Positions 7,900 to 16,459 of a stretch of DNA of 64,000 bases are shown here, piece by piece. A model generated the notes under the pieces. That model was not told the DNA's origin, did no database searches, and was given only the letters and a program-made list of their open reading frames with translations. Numbering within the stretch: position 1 is the stretch's first letter; each line of letters begins with the position of its first letter. The stretch comes from Paludibacterium denitrificans. Its GTDB lineage: Bacteria > Pseudomonadota > Gammaproteobacteria > Burkholderiales > Chromobacteriaceae. The stretch is taken from positions 2,294,001 to 2,358,000 of the forward strand of contig NZ_WLYX01000001.1 of NCBI RefSeq assembly GCF_009707705.1, given 5' to 3'. The translations under genes were made by a program, and so were the position numbers.

Positions 7900-10551
7900 T
7901 CAGCTCAGACGCACTTTGATATCGGAACCCTTGAGCGAGACGGCGATCTTTTTCACCGGCTTGCCACTTGCCATACGACTGAGCAGGTCGCAGGAGATCG
8001 GTGCCAGCAGGGTGCGGGTGAGGATGGCATCGGCGTTGCGCGCACCGCTGTCAACATCCATGCAGCGGGCGGCCAGTGTAGCGGCCAGCGTGTCTGGAAA
8101 CTCAATCTTGGCGCCATGGTTGTCCGCGATGCGGTCGCGGATACGACCCAGCTTGAGCGCAACGATGGAGTGCAGCACCTCGTCGCTGATGGGGAAGTAG
8201 GGCACGATGTCCAAGCTCCCAAGAGTGCTGGCTTGAAGGTTTGCTGCAGGGTGGGGCGCAGGATTTCCACCAGATCAGCCGCAGTCGGATCACGGGTTTC
8301 GCCTTCTATCGTCACGCCGTGTTCACAGGCGCGCATTACCAGATCCGTACCAGCATTGGAGGTGAGCAGGATGATAGTGTTTTTGAAATCCACCTCGCGG
8401 CCTTCGCTGTCTTCCAGCACGCCTTTGTCGAACACCGGAAGAACAGCTCCATTACGTCCGGATGGGCTTTTTCCACTTCGTCCAGCAACACCACCGAGTA
8501 TGGGCGGCGACGGACGGCTTCAGTCAGCACGCCGCCTTCGCCGTAACCCACATAGCCGGGAGGGGATCCCTTGAGCCCCGAGACGCTATGGGCTTCCTGA
8601 TATTCGGACATATTGATGGTGACCAGATTGCGCTCACCACCGTACAAGGCTTCCGCCAGCGCCAGCGCGGTTTCAGTTTTGCCTACGCCGGAGGGGCCCA
8701 CCAGCAGGAATACGCCCTTGGGTTTGCCGGGGTCTTCCAGATTGGCCTTGGCGATCTGTACCCGCTCGGCAATTTGCGCCAGCGCGTGGTCTTGGCCGAT
8801 CACGCGTTCGGCCAACAGCGCACCCAGTTTTTGCACTTGTTCCAGCTCGTTGCTCACCATGCGGCCCAGCGGGATGCCGGTCCAGCCTGGCGATGACGTC
8901 GGCGATCACGCTTTCATCCACGCACTCAAAGGCCAGCGGCTGGATTTTTTGCAGCTTGCGCAGCTCTTGCCGCTTTTGCATCAACGGGCTGGGTTTCTTG
9001 CCTGCCAGCCGTGGCGCGTCGGTTTGTTGCTTCAACTGCTCGATCTCGTCCACCAACTGCTGTTGCACCTGCCAGTGCCGCGTGCAGGGCCTCGAGGTCT
9101 GCGCGCAGCTCGCTCAAACGGCTGCTGAGCTCGGCGATGCGTTCGGTGTGGCCTTCTTCACGCGACAGCGCCTCGATTTCGCGCTCGATGTTGTCGATCA
9201 GCACCTGAGTGTCTTCCACCGGGCCAGGCTTGTAAGCTGCGGGACAGCGCCACGCGGGCGCAGGCGGTATCCAGCACGCTGATGGCCTTGTCCGGCAACT
9301 GGCGACCGGTGATGTAGCGGCTGGACAGGTGCACGGCGGCGCTGATGGCTTCGTCGAGGATGTCCACCTTGTGATGAAGGCGCATGGCTTCGGTAAGGCC
9401 GCGCACCATCTGTACTGCGATATCGGGGGCAGGCTCTTCCACTTTCACGACCGGAAGCGGCGTGCCAAGGCCGCGTCTTTTTCGAAGTATTTCTTGTACT
9501 CGGCCCAAGTGGTGGCGGCGATAGTGCGCAGCTCGCCGCGCGCCAGCGCCGGTTTCAGCAAGTTGGCGGCGTCGTTCTGTCCAGCCGCGCCGCCCGCGCC
9601 GATCAGCGTGTGTGCCTCATCGATGAACAGGATGATGGGCACCGGGCTGGCTTTCACCTCATCGATCACCTGACGCAGGCGGTTTTCGAATTCGCCCTTC
9701 ACGCTGGCGCCTGTAGCAGACCCAGATCGAGCGTGCGCAGGGTGACGCCCAGCAAGGTTTCCGGTACTTCACCCAGCACGATTTTGCGTGCCAGCCCTTC
9801 TACCACGGCAGTTTTGCCCACACCGGGTTCGCCGGTGAGGATGGGGTTGTTTTGCCGACGGCGCATGAGGATGTCGATCATCTGGCGGATTTCGCCATCG
9901 CGGCCCGAGGATGGGATCGATCTTGCTTAAGCGCGGGCCTGTGCGGTGAGATCCACCGTGTATTTTTCTAGCGCTGGACAGCCGCGGCCGGTCTGGCACG
10001 GGATAGGGGCGTCGGCGTCAGGTTCCGTGTCGTCTTCGGCCTGTTCCTGGCGGGCGGCAGGCGATGCACTGCCTTCGCCGCCGTGGCGGCGCAGCTCGCG
10101 ATAAGCGCCTAGCAGCGCCGCCGTACCGTCCCTGTGCAGCCAAGCTGCGAGAGCTGGATTGCACTGCGTTGCGCAGGGCGTCGTCATGCCACAGCGCCAG
10201 CAGCAGGTCTAGCGTGGAGATATCGGCTTCGCTGTGTTCCATGCTGGCCAGCAGCCGGGCTTTTTCCAGCCAGCGTGGCAGCCAGGCGGACAGCACCGGG
10301 TTGCGGGTGTTGCCGGTGCGAAAGCTATCCTGTGCGGCATCCAGTTCGCGGCCCAGCGTGTCGGCGGGTATGCCCAGTGCCAGTAGTGCGGCTTGTGCGG
10401 CGTTGTCTTGTTGGTCCAGCAGTGCCAGCAAGACATGTTCGATTTCTACTTCAAAATGAGTGCGGCCCAGCGCACGGTTGGCCGCTTGTTCCAGTGCTTG
10501 GCGTGCAGCGGGGGTGAGGCGTTCGATCAGGGATTTTAGTGATACCGACAT
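7900..10551 (-). CDS. clpV: T6SS sheath-recycling AAA+ ATPase TssH/ClpV (many lesions)
   Basis: The N-terminal Clp_N domain starts [14 protein letters not shown]. The first Walker A reads [16 protein letters not shown], Walker B in [13 protein letters not shown], the second Walker [17 protein letters not shown], and the second-domain [17 protein letters not shown] is present. ClpV unfolds contracted TssB/TssC sheath for reuse. The frame is broken about ten times. Those at motif sites include GCTTAAGC at 9925-9932 and CCAGG read as CCGG near 8432 and 9470. Others are one-base gains or losses in G/C-rich runs (near 8204, 8885, 9071, 9225, 9705, 9908, 10145). Joining all fragments gives a collinear protein of about 880 residues, the usual length. 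Confidence 0.9.
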
Positions 10552-10624
10552 GTGTATTTTCCAGTAATTGAAATCAAAATTCGAAGTCGCGAGTTGTGAT
10601 CAGTGTAATAAGGCATAGCGCATG

Positions 10625-11600
10625 TCATCGGGGTCTTGCTTTTGCGCCCCTAGCCAGCAGGTTCCGCCCGAGGCGCAGAGGGTTGTCCGGCATCATGCGG
10701 GCTGGTGGTACGGCGTCTTTTTCCAGTATCAGGCATGCATCCACGGCCAGATTGTGGCCGAGGGCAAACTGCAACACGGCACGCAACGCCGCCGCCGCTT
10801 TGCCGCCCCGGCAACAGTGCCTCGTAGCGCTTGATGTCCATGCTGCCCAGTCGTAACCGCAGCTTGGTTTGGCGGTCCCAAACCCTGCTGCTTAAGCCAG
10901 TAGCGATATACCCAGTTCACAGCACTGTTCTCCAAGCTTGCTTTGTTCACTTTCCGGTAGCGTCATCCATTGGCCAACAAACTGTTCTATCCGTGCTGTT
11001 ACGCCGAAGAAGCTCTCAATGAGCGTAGCCAGAGACTGTGCCGACATAGGCTTTTGGCTAAGCAAGTAAACAAAGTAGACGAACAGGTTTTCGTCCATGT
11101 CGACTCGCTCACCAATCTGTCGACGTAACGTCCCTAACCCGGTGCCGCCCAAATCAAGTAGATGCCGGGTAAATCCATCACGTTCACCGGCTTCTACCTC
11201 CAGCCAAAAACGGTACTTGCTCCATGCTTCGTAAAATAGTGAGGCGGCACGGTGGCTGAAGATGTCAAAGAAAGCATGCATTGAACTGTCGCGGTAGCGC
11301 TGTTTTCGCTCCAGCAATAGCTCGGTATAAGCGGTTGGTAATGCGCCGGATGGTCCGGTAAGCCCCATGAAGCTGATGACCATCTCCGCTGTTGCTTAAG
11401 CGCTTCGGCCAACGTGCCATCCTCTGGCGCAGGTTGATAGCTGGTCAGCTCGCTGGGAGGAAATGACAGCGTAGCTAATGTGCGAAAACGCAGATCAACT
11501 GGCAGTCGTCTTTTGATGCCCGGGCGCTTGCGCCCAGACAACGCCAGCAAGCGCACCGCCCGGAAAAAACCGAACTGGCTGGCATCAGACTCCAGTTCTT
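10625..11600 (-). CDS. tssG: T6SS baseplate protein TssG (lesions)
   Basis: Fragments join to ASQFGFFRAVRLLALSG, then FPPSELTSY, MVISFMGLTGPSGALPTAYTE, the FDIFSHRAASLFYEAW block, VWDRQTKLRLRLG and a C-terminal region ending GAKARPR. These are the TssG hallmarks. TssG with TssF and TssE forms the baseplate wedge. GCTTAAGC at 11394-11401 and 10890-10897 each break the frame. Reading GCTGGC restores ALATAEMVISF and LLAGSRVWDRQTK. A further extra G lies near 10818. The start is uncertain because the gene overlaps or abuts the tssF stop and no ATG lies in frame there. Confidence 0.85.
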
Positions 11601-11603
11601 TCC

Positions 11604-13460
11604 TCAGATCACGAGGGCTTCGCTAACTCGGGCTGGCCATGTGAGTACCTCCTCGCTGTCCTGAACATTTTCCACGATCAAACGAGTGAAACTGTTGGGG
11701 GCGCAGTAAAGCGCGAAAAAACGCTCCAGTACTGAAGCGAACAAGAACACGCTGCCGCCCACGTAATAGTCCGCATCCAGTTTGAGGCGGATTTCACTAC
11801 CGCGTACGAAGCCGGTGAAATCGCGTCCTGCCACCCGTGTCACGGCGGGCTGGCTGATAACGGATGCAATCCCTTGGATCTGGCGGCTGTTGACGGCAGA
11901 GTCGGTCAGGTTGTAGAGCGCCAGCATTTCCTGCAGCGCCTCGACTCCAGAGTCGACAATCGATAAGTAGTTGAGCGACAGATGCGAAATCAGACGCCAC
12001 TGAACGGCACGGCCTAATGGACTGCGCTGCGTGGCGCCCGGTTTGCGTAACAGCCGAACCCGCTTGACTACCGAGTGTCCGGGAATAGTGAAATCAGAAT
12101 GTGCCGACGATTGGCTACCACCGAATGGAATCTGCTCGGGCAAGTCGCGATTGCTACACAGCAGCTCCAGGCTCAGTACCTCCGCCGCCGGGCGCACTGG
12201 CTGGAAGGCCAGATCTACCAGATGAATTTCCGTGTCACTTCCCTTGTCGCCCTGGTATGGCGAATCCCGTCGGCTGGTATGCCAGTAAAAGCGTGGAGTA
12301 TTGTCTTGTGCCGCATGGCGGATAGCATAGAAGGGTGGCACTTCCTCGCTGCGTTCTCCTTCAGCTGACTTCTCCACCCGTTGTACCCGGCGAATCTGTA
12401 CCACCTCGTAAGCGTGAGGCTTACGTCCGTCCGGTATTACCGCATAAGATGATTTCTGATGGGTGACGCGAATGGGCTCGGCCGCGTGTCGGAACAGATT
12501 CACCACAGGTGAGCAGCCCAGCTTCAGGTGTTGCACGCCAAGTTGGGTCAGCAGGCGGTTGTAGCGCTCGCCGTCCGGATACTTGTCCAGCATCACCCGC
12601 AACACCAACCGCTCGCCATCCAGCCGAGCTGCTGCTTTGTCAAGTTGGCCGAAGTCAATAAACAGGAATTTATCTGGATAGCAGAAGTACTCGGTCAGCA
12701 GCCGGTAGCCCACGAAAGAACGCTCATCGTATTCAAGCATGCCCTCCGCGCGACCAAAGCCCACTGGCGTGATACTGGATGCGGGTAACTGGCGCGTGCG
12801 TGCAGGATCTTCGCTACCATCGCCCACCTGCACCTTCTGTACGTCGGACAGTAGCAGTTCGTACAACAGGTGCATTTGCGCTTCGCCGTCCAGGAAAAAG
12901 CGTAGCGACTCTAGTCCGATGGAGTTCACTGGTAAACCGCTCTGCGTTTGCAGTTCCAGTGTCAGTACCGCCGCTGCATCCGGCGCCAGCTGGCGCAGAT
13001 AGGCCGAACTGCTGGTCAGTTCCAGCCGGGCTTCGCTCAACGCTAGCGGATAAAGATCCACGGGATAAGCACTGCGAAACTTGCACGTTACACCGTTAAT
13101 AGCCGGTGCCTGCACCATTTGACCGCGTTCCACACGATAGCGGCGTGCAATCTCCGGCCGGGCTGGGTCACACTCCAGCTGGACAATGGTGGCGGCGGGA
13201 ATGGGCTGCAGATAATGTGGATACAGCACATTCAGAAAGCTTTCCGCCACTTCCGGATAATCGTCATCCAGCTTTTTGTGGATGCGAGCTGCCAGCAGCG
13301 CAAACGACTCGATTAACCGTTCGGTGTGCGGATCGGCACACTGGTCGCCTTCTATCTGCAGCCTACCTGCGATCTTCGGGTAACGACGGGCGAATTCGCC
13401 GGACAGTTCTCGCAAATGGCCGAGCTCACGCTCGTAATAGGGGAGGATAGATTCAAGCAT
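11604..13460 (-). CDS. tssF: T6SS baseplate protein TssF
   Basis: 618 residues, intact, the normal TssF length. It starts MLESILPYYERELGHLREL and contains FARRYPKIAGRL, DPHTERLIESFALLAARIH and DDYPEVAESFLNVLYPHYL, all classic TssF blocks. TssF pairs with TssG in the baseplate wedge. It follows the AT-rich effector cassette, with 150 bases between, and abuts tssG at its 3' end. Confidence 0.95.
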   Translation of the reverse strand: MLESILPYYERELGHLRELSGEFARRYPKIAGRLQIEGDQCADPHTERLIESFALLAARIHKKLDDDYPEVAESFLNVLYPHYLQPIPAATIVQLECDPARPEIARRYRVERGQMVQAPAINGVTCKFRSAYPVDLYPLALSEARLELTSSSAYLRQLAPDAAAVLTLELQTQSGLPVNSIGLESLRFFLDGEAQMHLLYELLLSDVQKVQVGDGSEDPARTRQLPASSITPVGFGRAEGMLEYDERSFVGYRLLTEYFCYPDKFLFIDFGQLDKAAARLDGERLVLRVMLDKYPDGERYNRLLTQLGVQHLKLGCSPVVNLFRHAAEPIRVTHQKSSYAVIPDGRKPHAYEVVQIRRVQRVEKSAEGERSEEVPPFYAIRHAAQDNTPRFYWHTSRRDSPYQGDKGSDTEIHLVDLAFQPVRPAAEVLSLELLCSNRDLPEQIPFGGSQSSAHSDFTIPGHSVVKRVRLLRKPGATQRSPLGRAVQWRLISHLSLNYLSIVDSGVEALQEMLALYNLTDSAVNSRQIQGIASVISQPAVTRVAGRDFTGFVRGSEIRLKLDADYYVGGSVFLFASVLERFFALYCAPNSFTRLIVENVQDSEEVLTWPARVSEALVI

Positions 13461-13609
13461 TTAATTTAAGAACTCAATTCACATTTGATGTGGTGGTTCG
13501 TTGGGTATTAGACATGATGCTGGATTTTTACGTGAAGAGTGTGCTGAAAAATTATTTTTCTTAATTAATTAATTTGCTAGGCGATATTGCACTCAAAATC
13601 ATGTGGATT

Positions 13610-14185
13610 TTATTTTTTACAGGGGTCTTCTACTTTGTATTTTCCTTCCGAGCCATTGTTTTTTGTGTATTTAAATTCTAGTGAATCATCCTTGTTGAAT
13701 TTTGCGTGAATAGTAGAAAAAATTACTGCGGATTTAGTGTAAAAATTAATTTTTTTATCGTTGTATTTGATATGCCAAAATGGATTTATTTGACTTGTTG
13801 CAAAAATTGGGAAGGTAGCAATGCCATCTTCGGTTGGAGTTAGTACACAGTCTTTACTGGTGTTAATTGCCAGTATGTCATGAATGTCCTTGGAGATGCC
13901 TTTTGTTTTTTTATAAAAAAAACTTACCGAGCATGGGCTTCCACATGAAAATGATATATGAGCCAGATCTGGTGAGGCCCATTTGGCAGTGATCGTAGCA
14001 GTTTTAACTTCCTTGAAGAAGAATAATTTCGAGTTTTCATCTTCTACCCAAGCTGAGCAAAATGAATTGCTACATTTATAAGTTATGGTCTCTTTTTTTG
14101 TGGGGGAAGCTATCTTGATTTCCTCCGCGCTGGCGATGGAGGATGTAATCAGTGGCACTAGTGAAACTATAATAATTCCCCTCAT
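13610..14185 (-). CDS. Secreted protein of unknown function; candidate immunity protein C
   Basis: 191 residues with a signal peptide (MRGIIIVSLVPLITSSIASAEE, cleavage likely after ASA). The mature part has six Cys (in KCSNSFCSAW, SCGSPCS, DCVL and EDPCKK), suited to periplasmic disulfides, and a mostly beta-like pattern. No family recognised. The composition is far richer in A and T than the tss genes. It is the last of three small exported proteins after the GH19 effector. By the usual T6SS layout it could protect the periplasm from the effector, or from a toxin lost from the cassette. Confidence 0.6.
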   Translation of the reverse strand: MRGIIIVSLVPLITSSIASAEEIKIASPTKKETITYKCSNSFCSAWVEDENSKLFFFKEVKTATITAKWASPDLAHISFSCGSPCSVSFFYKKTKGISKDIHDILAINTSKDCVLTPTEDGIATFPIFATSQINPFWHIKYNDKKINFYTKSAVIFSTIHAKFNKDDSLEFKYTKNNGSEGKYKVEDPCKK

Positions 14186-14198
14186 TTTCTTTCTCTCT

Positions 14199-14732
14199 TT
14201 AAGGCGCGCTGTTGTCTTCTAGATTTGCTTGTAAATATGTTTTATTTACTGTTGTTAAAATTGATATTTCTATATTTACACTGCTGTCGCTATTTATTTT
14301 AGTGTTCCATTCTATTTTGTTGTTTAATTTTTTTGTGTCATTTAGATTGTATCCTTTCCCATTTTTTGATCTAATTTTTTTAAAATTATTGAATATTGCT
14401 TTTCTGATGTAATTAGTCCGAAGTAATTGCTTATTATCTTTCCGTGTGAGTTTTCTTCATTTAGTCCTATTGTATGGTTTTCATTTTGTATTTTGCATTG
14501 ATATATGTTTAGATAGCTTCTATTTGATGGAAAATCTTCGTTGCTTTTTTGTGCAATTATTTTTTATTTTCTTAATAAAGTTTGTGCTATTTTCACCTGC
14601 TAGGTTTTTGGGGTGGGTGATGGTTGAGTAAAAATCTTCCTTACTGAAATTTGTTGCGCTCGCAGTCGAAGCTATTGTTGAAGTAATTACTATTAGGTTA
14701 AATGTAATTTTCGTAGCCATCGGTAGTGTCAA
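14199..14732 (-). CDS. Secreted protein of unknown function, broken by two A-run lesions; candidate immunity protein B
   Basis: It starts MTLPMATKITFNLIVITST (or at the ATG at 14720) with a signal peptide ending near TASA, then NFSKEDFYSTITHPK. The single frame stops at 14520. Adding one A in an A run near 14545 continues into DFPSNRSYLNIYQCK and HGKIISNYFGLITSE. A second one-base gain near 14355 continues to EISILTTVNKTYLQ and a stop at 14199-14201. The rebuilt protein has about 177 residues and fits just upstream of the next gene, with its stop 14 bases before that ATG. No family recognised. The breaks are in homopolymers, so sequencing error is likely, but true decay cannot be excluded. 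Confidence 0.5.
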
Positions 14733-15050
14733 GTCTGACCGTCTGATTAATTAAATATAATATTCGGCAAAATTTCTTTTATTTCTTTTTTGGTATGCCT
14801 GAAAAGCTTTGGCTTTACAGGAAATGTCTGCTGGAAAAATTTATCCTTTAGGCAATAACTAATTATTTTTTGTCGGATTGCTATGGCTTAGCTAGTGTCA
14901 CAATCCCCTGTATTCCAATCTGACGTGAGATATCTGGCTAATCAGAATACAAGCGGGAAGTTGGACTGTTTAAGAATGACATGTAAAATATTATTGTTAA
15001 TTAAATAGAGGTTGTTTATTAAAGCTATTATTAATGGATGATGGTTATAT
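14733..15050. other. AT-rich spacer without a recognisable gene
   Basis: 318 bases between two exported proteins of the effector cassette. Stops occur in all frames. A short open stretch on the minus strand near 14762-14840 could be the end of a decayed gene, but I cannot assign it. No inverted terminal repeats or tRNA were seen. Confidence 0.4.
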
Positions 15051-15545
15051 TTATAGACAACTGTTTTTTTCAATAATAAATTTTAGTGATTTAGATGTTT
15101 GTTTTCCTGATTTTTTCATTATATCTGTGATTTTGTCTATGTTTTTACAAATATGAAAGCTATTTTTTTTTATGCTCATGACAACGTAGTCATCAATTAA
15201 TGATCCTCTGGTCTCTTCTTCGCTGTATTTATATGCTGCGTAAAACTCCCCTTTTATTTTTGTTATTATGGGTTGGTAAATTTTGCTGCAGTTAGAGTAG
15301 TCTTCAATGTCATTTTGTTCGAAGAATATAACTTTATATTCTTTTTGTTTGAGTATTATTGAACAGGACGGTGTTCTTTTCCCTGGTTGAATGTATTGTA
15401 TAAATATTGGTGTAAATATTTCTGTGTCTATTTTTTTTTGTGCTATAATTTTTATCGGTTTTGGTTTTTCGGTGTCATTAATTTCTGTTGATTTTGCGAT
15501 TGAACATATTGAAATTATCGCGAAAAAAAATAATAATTTTTTCAT
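15051..15545 (-). CDS. Secreted protein of unknown function; candidate immunity protein A
   Basis: 164 residues with a clear signal peptide (MKKLLFFFAIISICSIAKS). The mature part is Lys- and Ile-rich with four Cys (PSCSII, YSNCSK, HICKNI, NSCL). No family recognised. It starts only nine bases after the effector stop on the same strand, the standard position for a cognate T6SS immunity gene. Because the effector is predicted to cut peptidoglycan, a periplasmic inhibitor is the expected partner. This is the best of the three candidates. Confidence 0.65.
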   Translation of the reverse strand: MKKLLFFFAIISICSIAKSTEINDTEKPKPIKIIAQKKIDTEIFTPIFIQYIQPGKRTPSCSIILKQKEYKVIFFEQNDIEDYSNCSKIYQPIITKIKGEFYAAYKYSEEETRGSLIDDYVVMSIKKNSFHICKNIDKITDIMKKSGKQTSKSLKFIIEKNSCL

Positions 15546-15553
15546 GATGGTTT

Positions 15554-16459
15554 CTAGTCTTTTTCCTGTGTTGCGGTTTTTGCGATTTTTTCCATTTGAG
15601 CAGGGGTTAGGCCAAATGCTTTTTTCTTGAATGGATCTTTCTCAATTAATTCTAGAAACCTTTGATAGCCTAAAACAGATTTATCTTTGTCTTTTTCTGT
15701 GCCGGATCGTTTGCTATCTGGATCGTGCCAGTATCCCCAAGCAAACGCACTTCTAGGACTCTTAAAAGCAAGGCTGTCCTTGAACTGGTATTCATCTGTG
15801 GAGAGCGATTTTTTTGCCTCATCAGGCATGCTGTCACGTAGCACAGCTAAGCTTTTGCACGAACTTAAATTCATAGATTCGTAAGAGTTTTTTAATAGAG
15901 ATTTTCTATGTTCAAAACCATTTAGGCCACCATTTATTAAGATGGTTATTGCAATAAAATCATTTTTGTCAGCCAAAGTATTAATATTTAACGAACTTCC
16001 ATTTGTCCAAAACCATCCAGCAGAATCTGCTGCGAAATTTGCGGCCTCAAGTTTGTACTTGTTTTTTCCTAGAAAATCTTCCCCTATAAAATCTCCATAT
16101 TTCTCATAATTTTTCTTCCATGTTATTTGAATAAGTCCTCGTCCTTTATATCCATCATATACGTTACTCTCTGATACGCCTTTATTTAATATTTCTGCTG
16201 TATATTTTAGGCTGGCAGACTCATGGCCAATCTGTGCTAGAAAGTGCATGCGGCGCATGCAAGTATTGATTTCGTATTTTTTAAATGTATTATTAATGTG
16301 GGGCAAAAAATTTTCTAATATCGATATTTTTTGACTTGGGTAGCAGTCGATTAATTCATCTATGGTTATGTCTCGATTGCATGTGCAATCGATTTTTACT
16401 CTCTCATGGTGAGTGTGATCACTTTTGGGATTGGCTTTGTCTTTATTCTTCATCATCAA
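15554..16459 (-). CDS. GH19-type lysozyme/chitinase, probable T6SS peptidoglycan effector
   Basis: About 300 residues. The GH19 fold signature is clear: MRRMHFLAQIGHESASLKYTAE with the catalytic Glu in HES (near residue 79), then YKGRGLIQITWKKNYEKYG (near 103-121), AADSAGWFW and AITILINGGLNG. Such domains cut the glycan strand between sugars and, in VgrG-linked loci, serve as antibacterial effectors. There is no signal peptide, as expected for T6SS delivery. The start lies inside the end of vgrG (overlap about 17 bases), so translation is coupled and VgrG is the likely carrier. A C-terminal segment of about 100 residues (DSMPDEAKKSLS... onward) is extra to the catalytic core. Base composition is strongly AT-rich against the tss genes, suggesting horizontal gain. 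Confidence 0.8.
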   Translation of the reverse strand: MMMKNKDKANPKSDHTHHERVKIDCTCNRDITIDELIDCYPSQKISILENFLPHINNTFKKYEINTCMRRMHFLAQIGHESASLKYTAEILNKGVSESNVYDGYKGRGLIQITWKKNYEKYGDFIGEDFLGKNKYKLEAANFAADSAGWFWTNGSSLNINTLADKNDFIAITILINGGLNGFEHRKSLLKNSYESMNLSSCKSLAVLRDSMPDEAKKSLSTDEYQFKDSLAFKSPRSAFAWGYWHDPDSKRSGTEKDKDKSVLGYQRFLELIEKDPFKKKAFGLTPAQMEKIAKTATQEKD

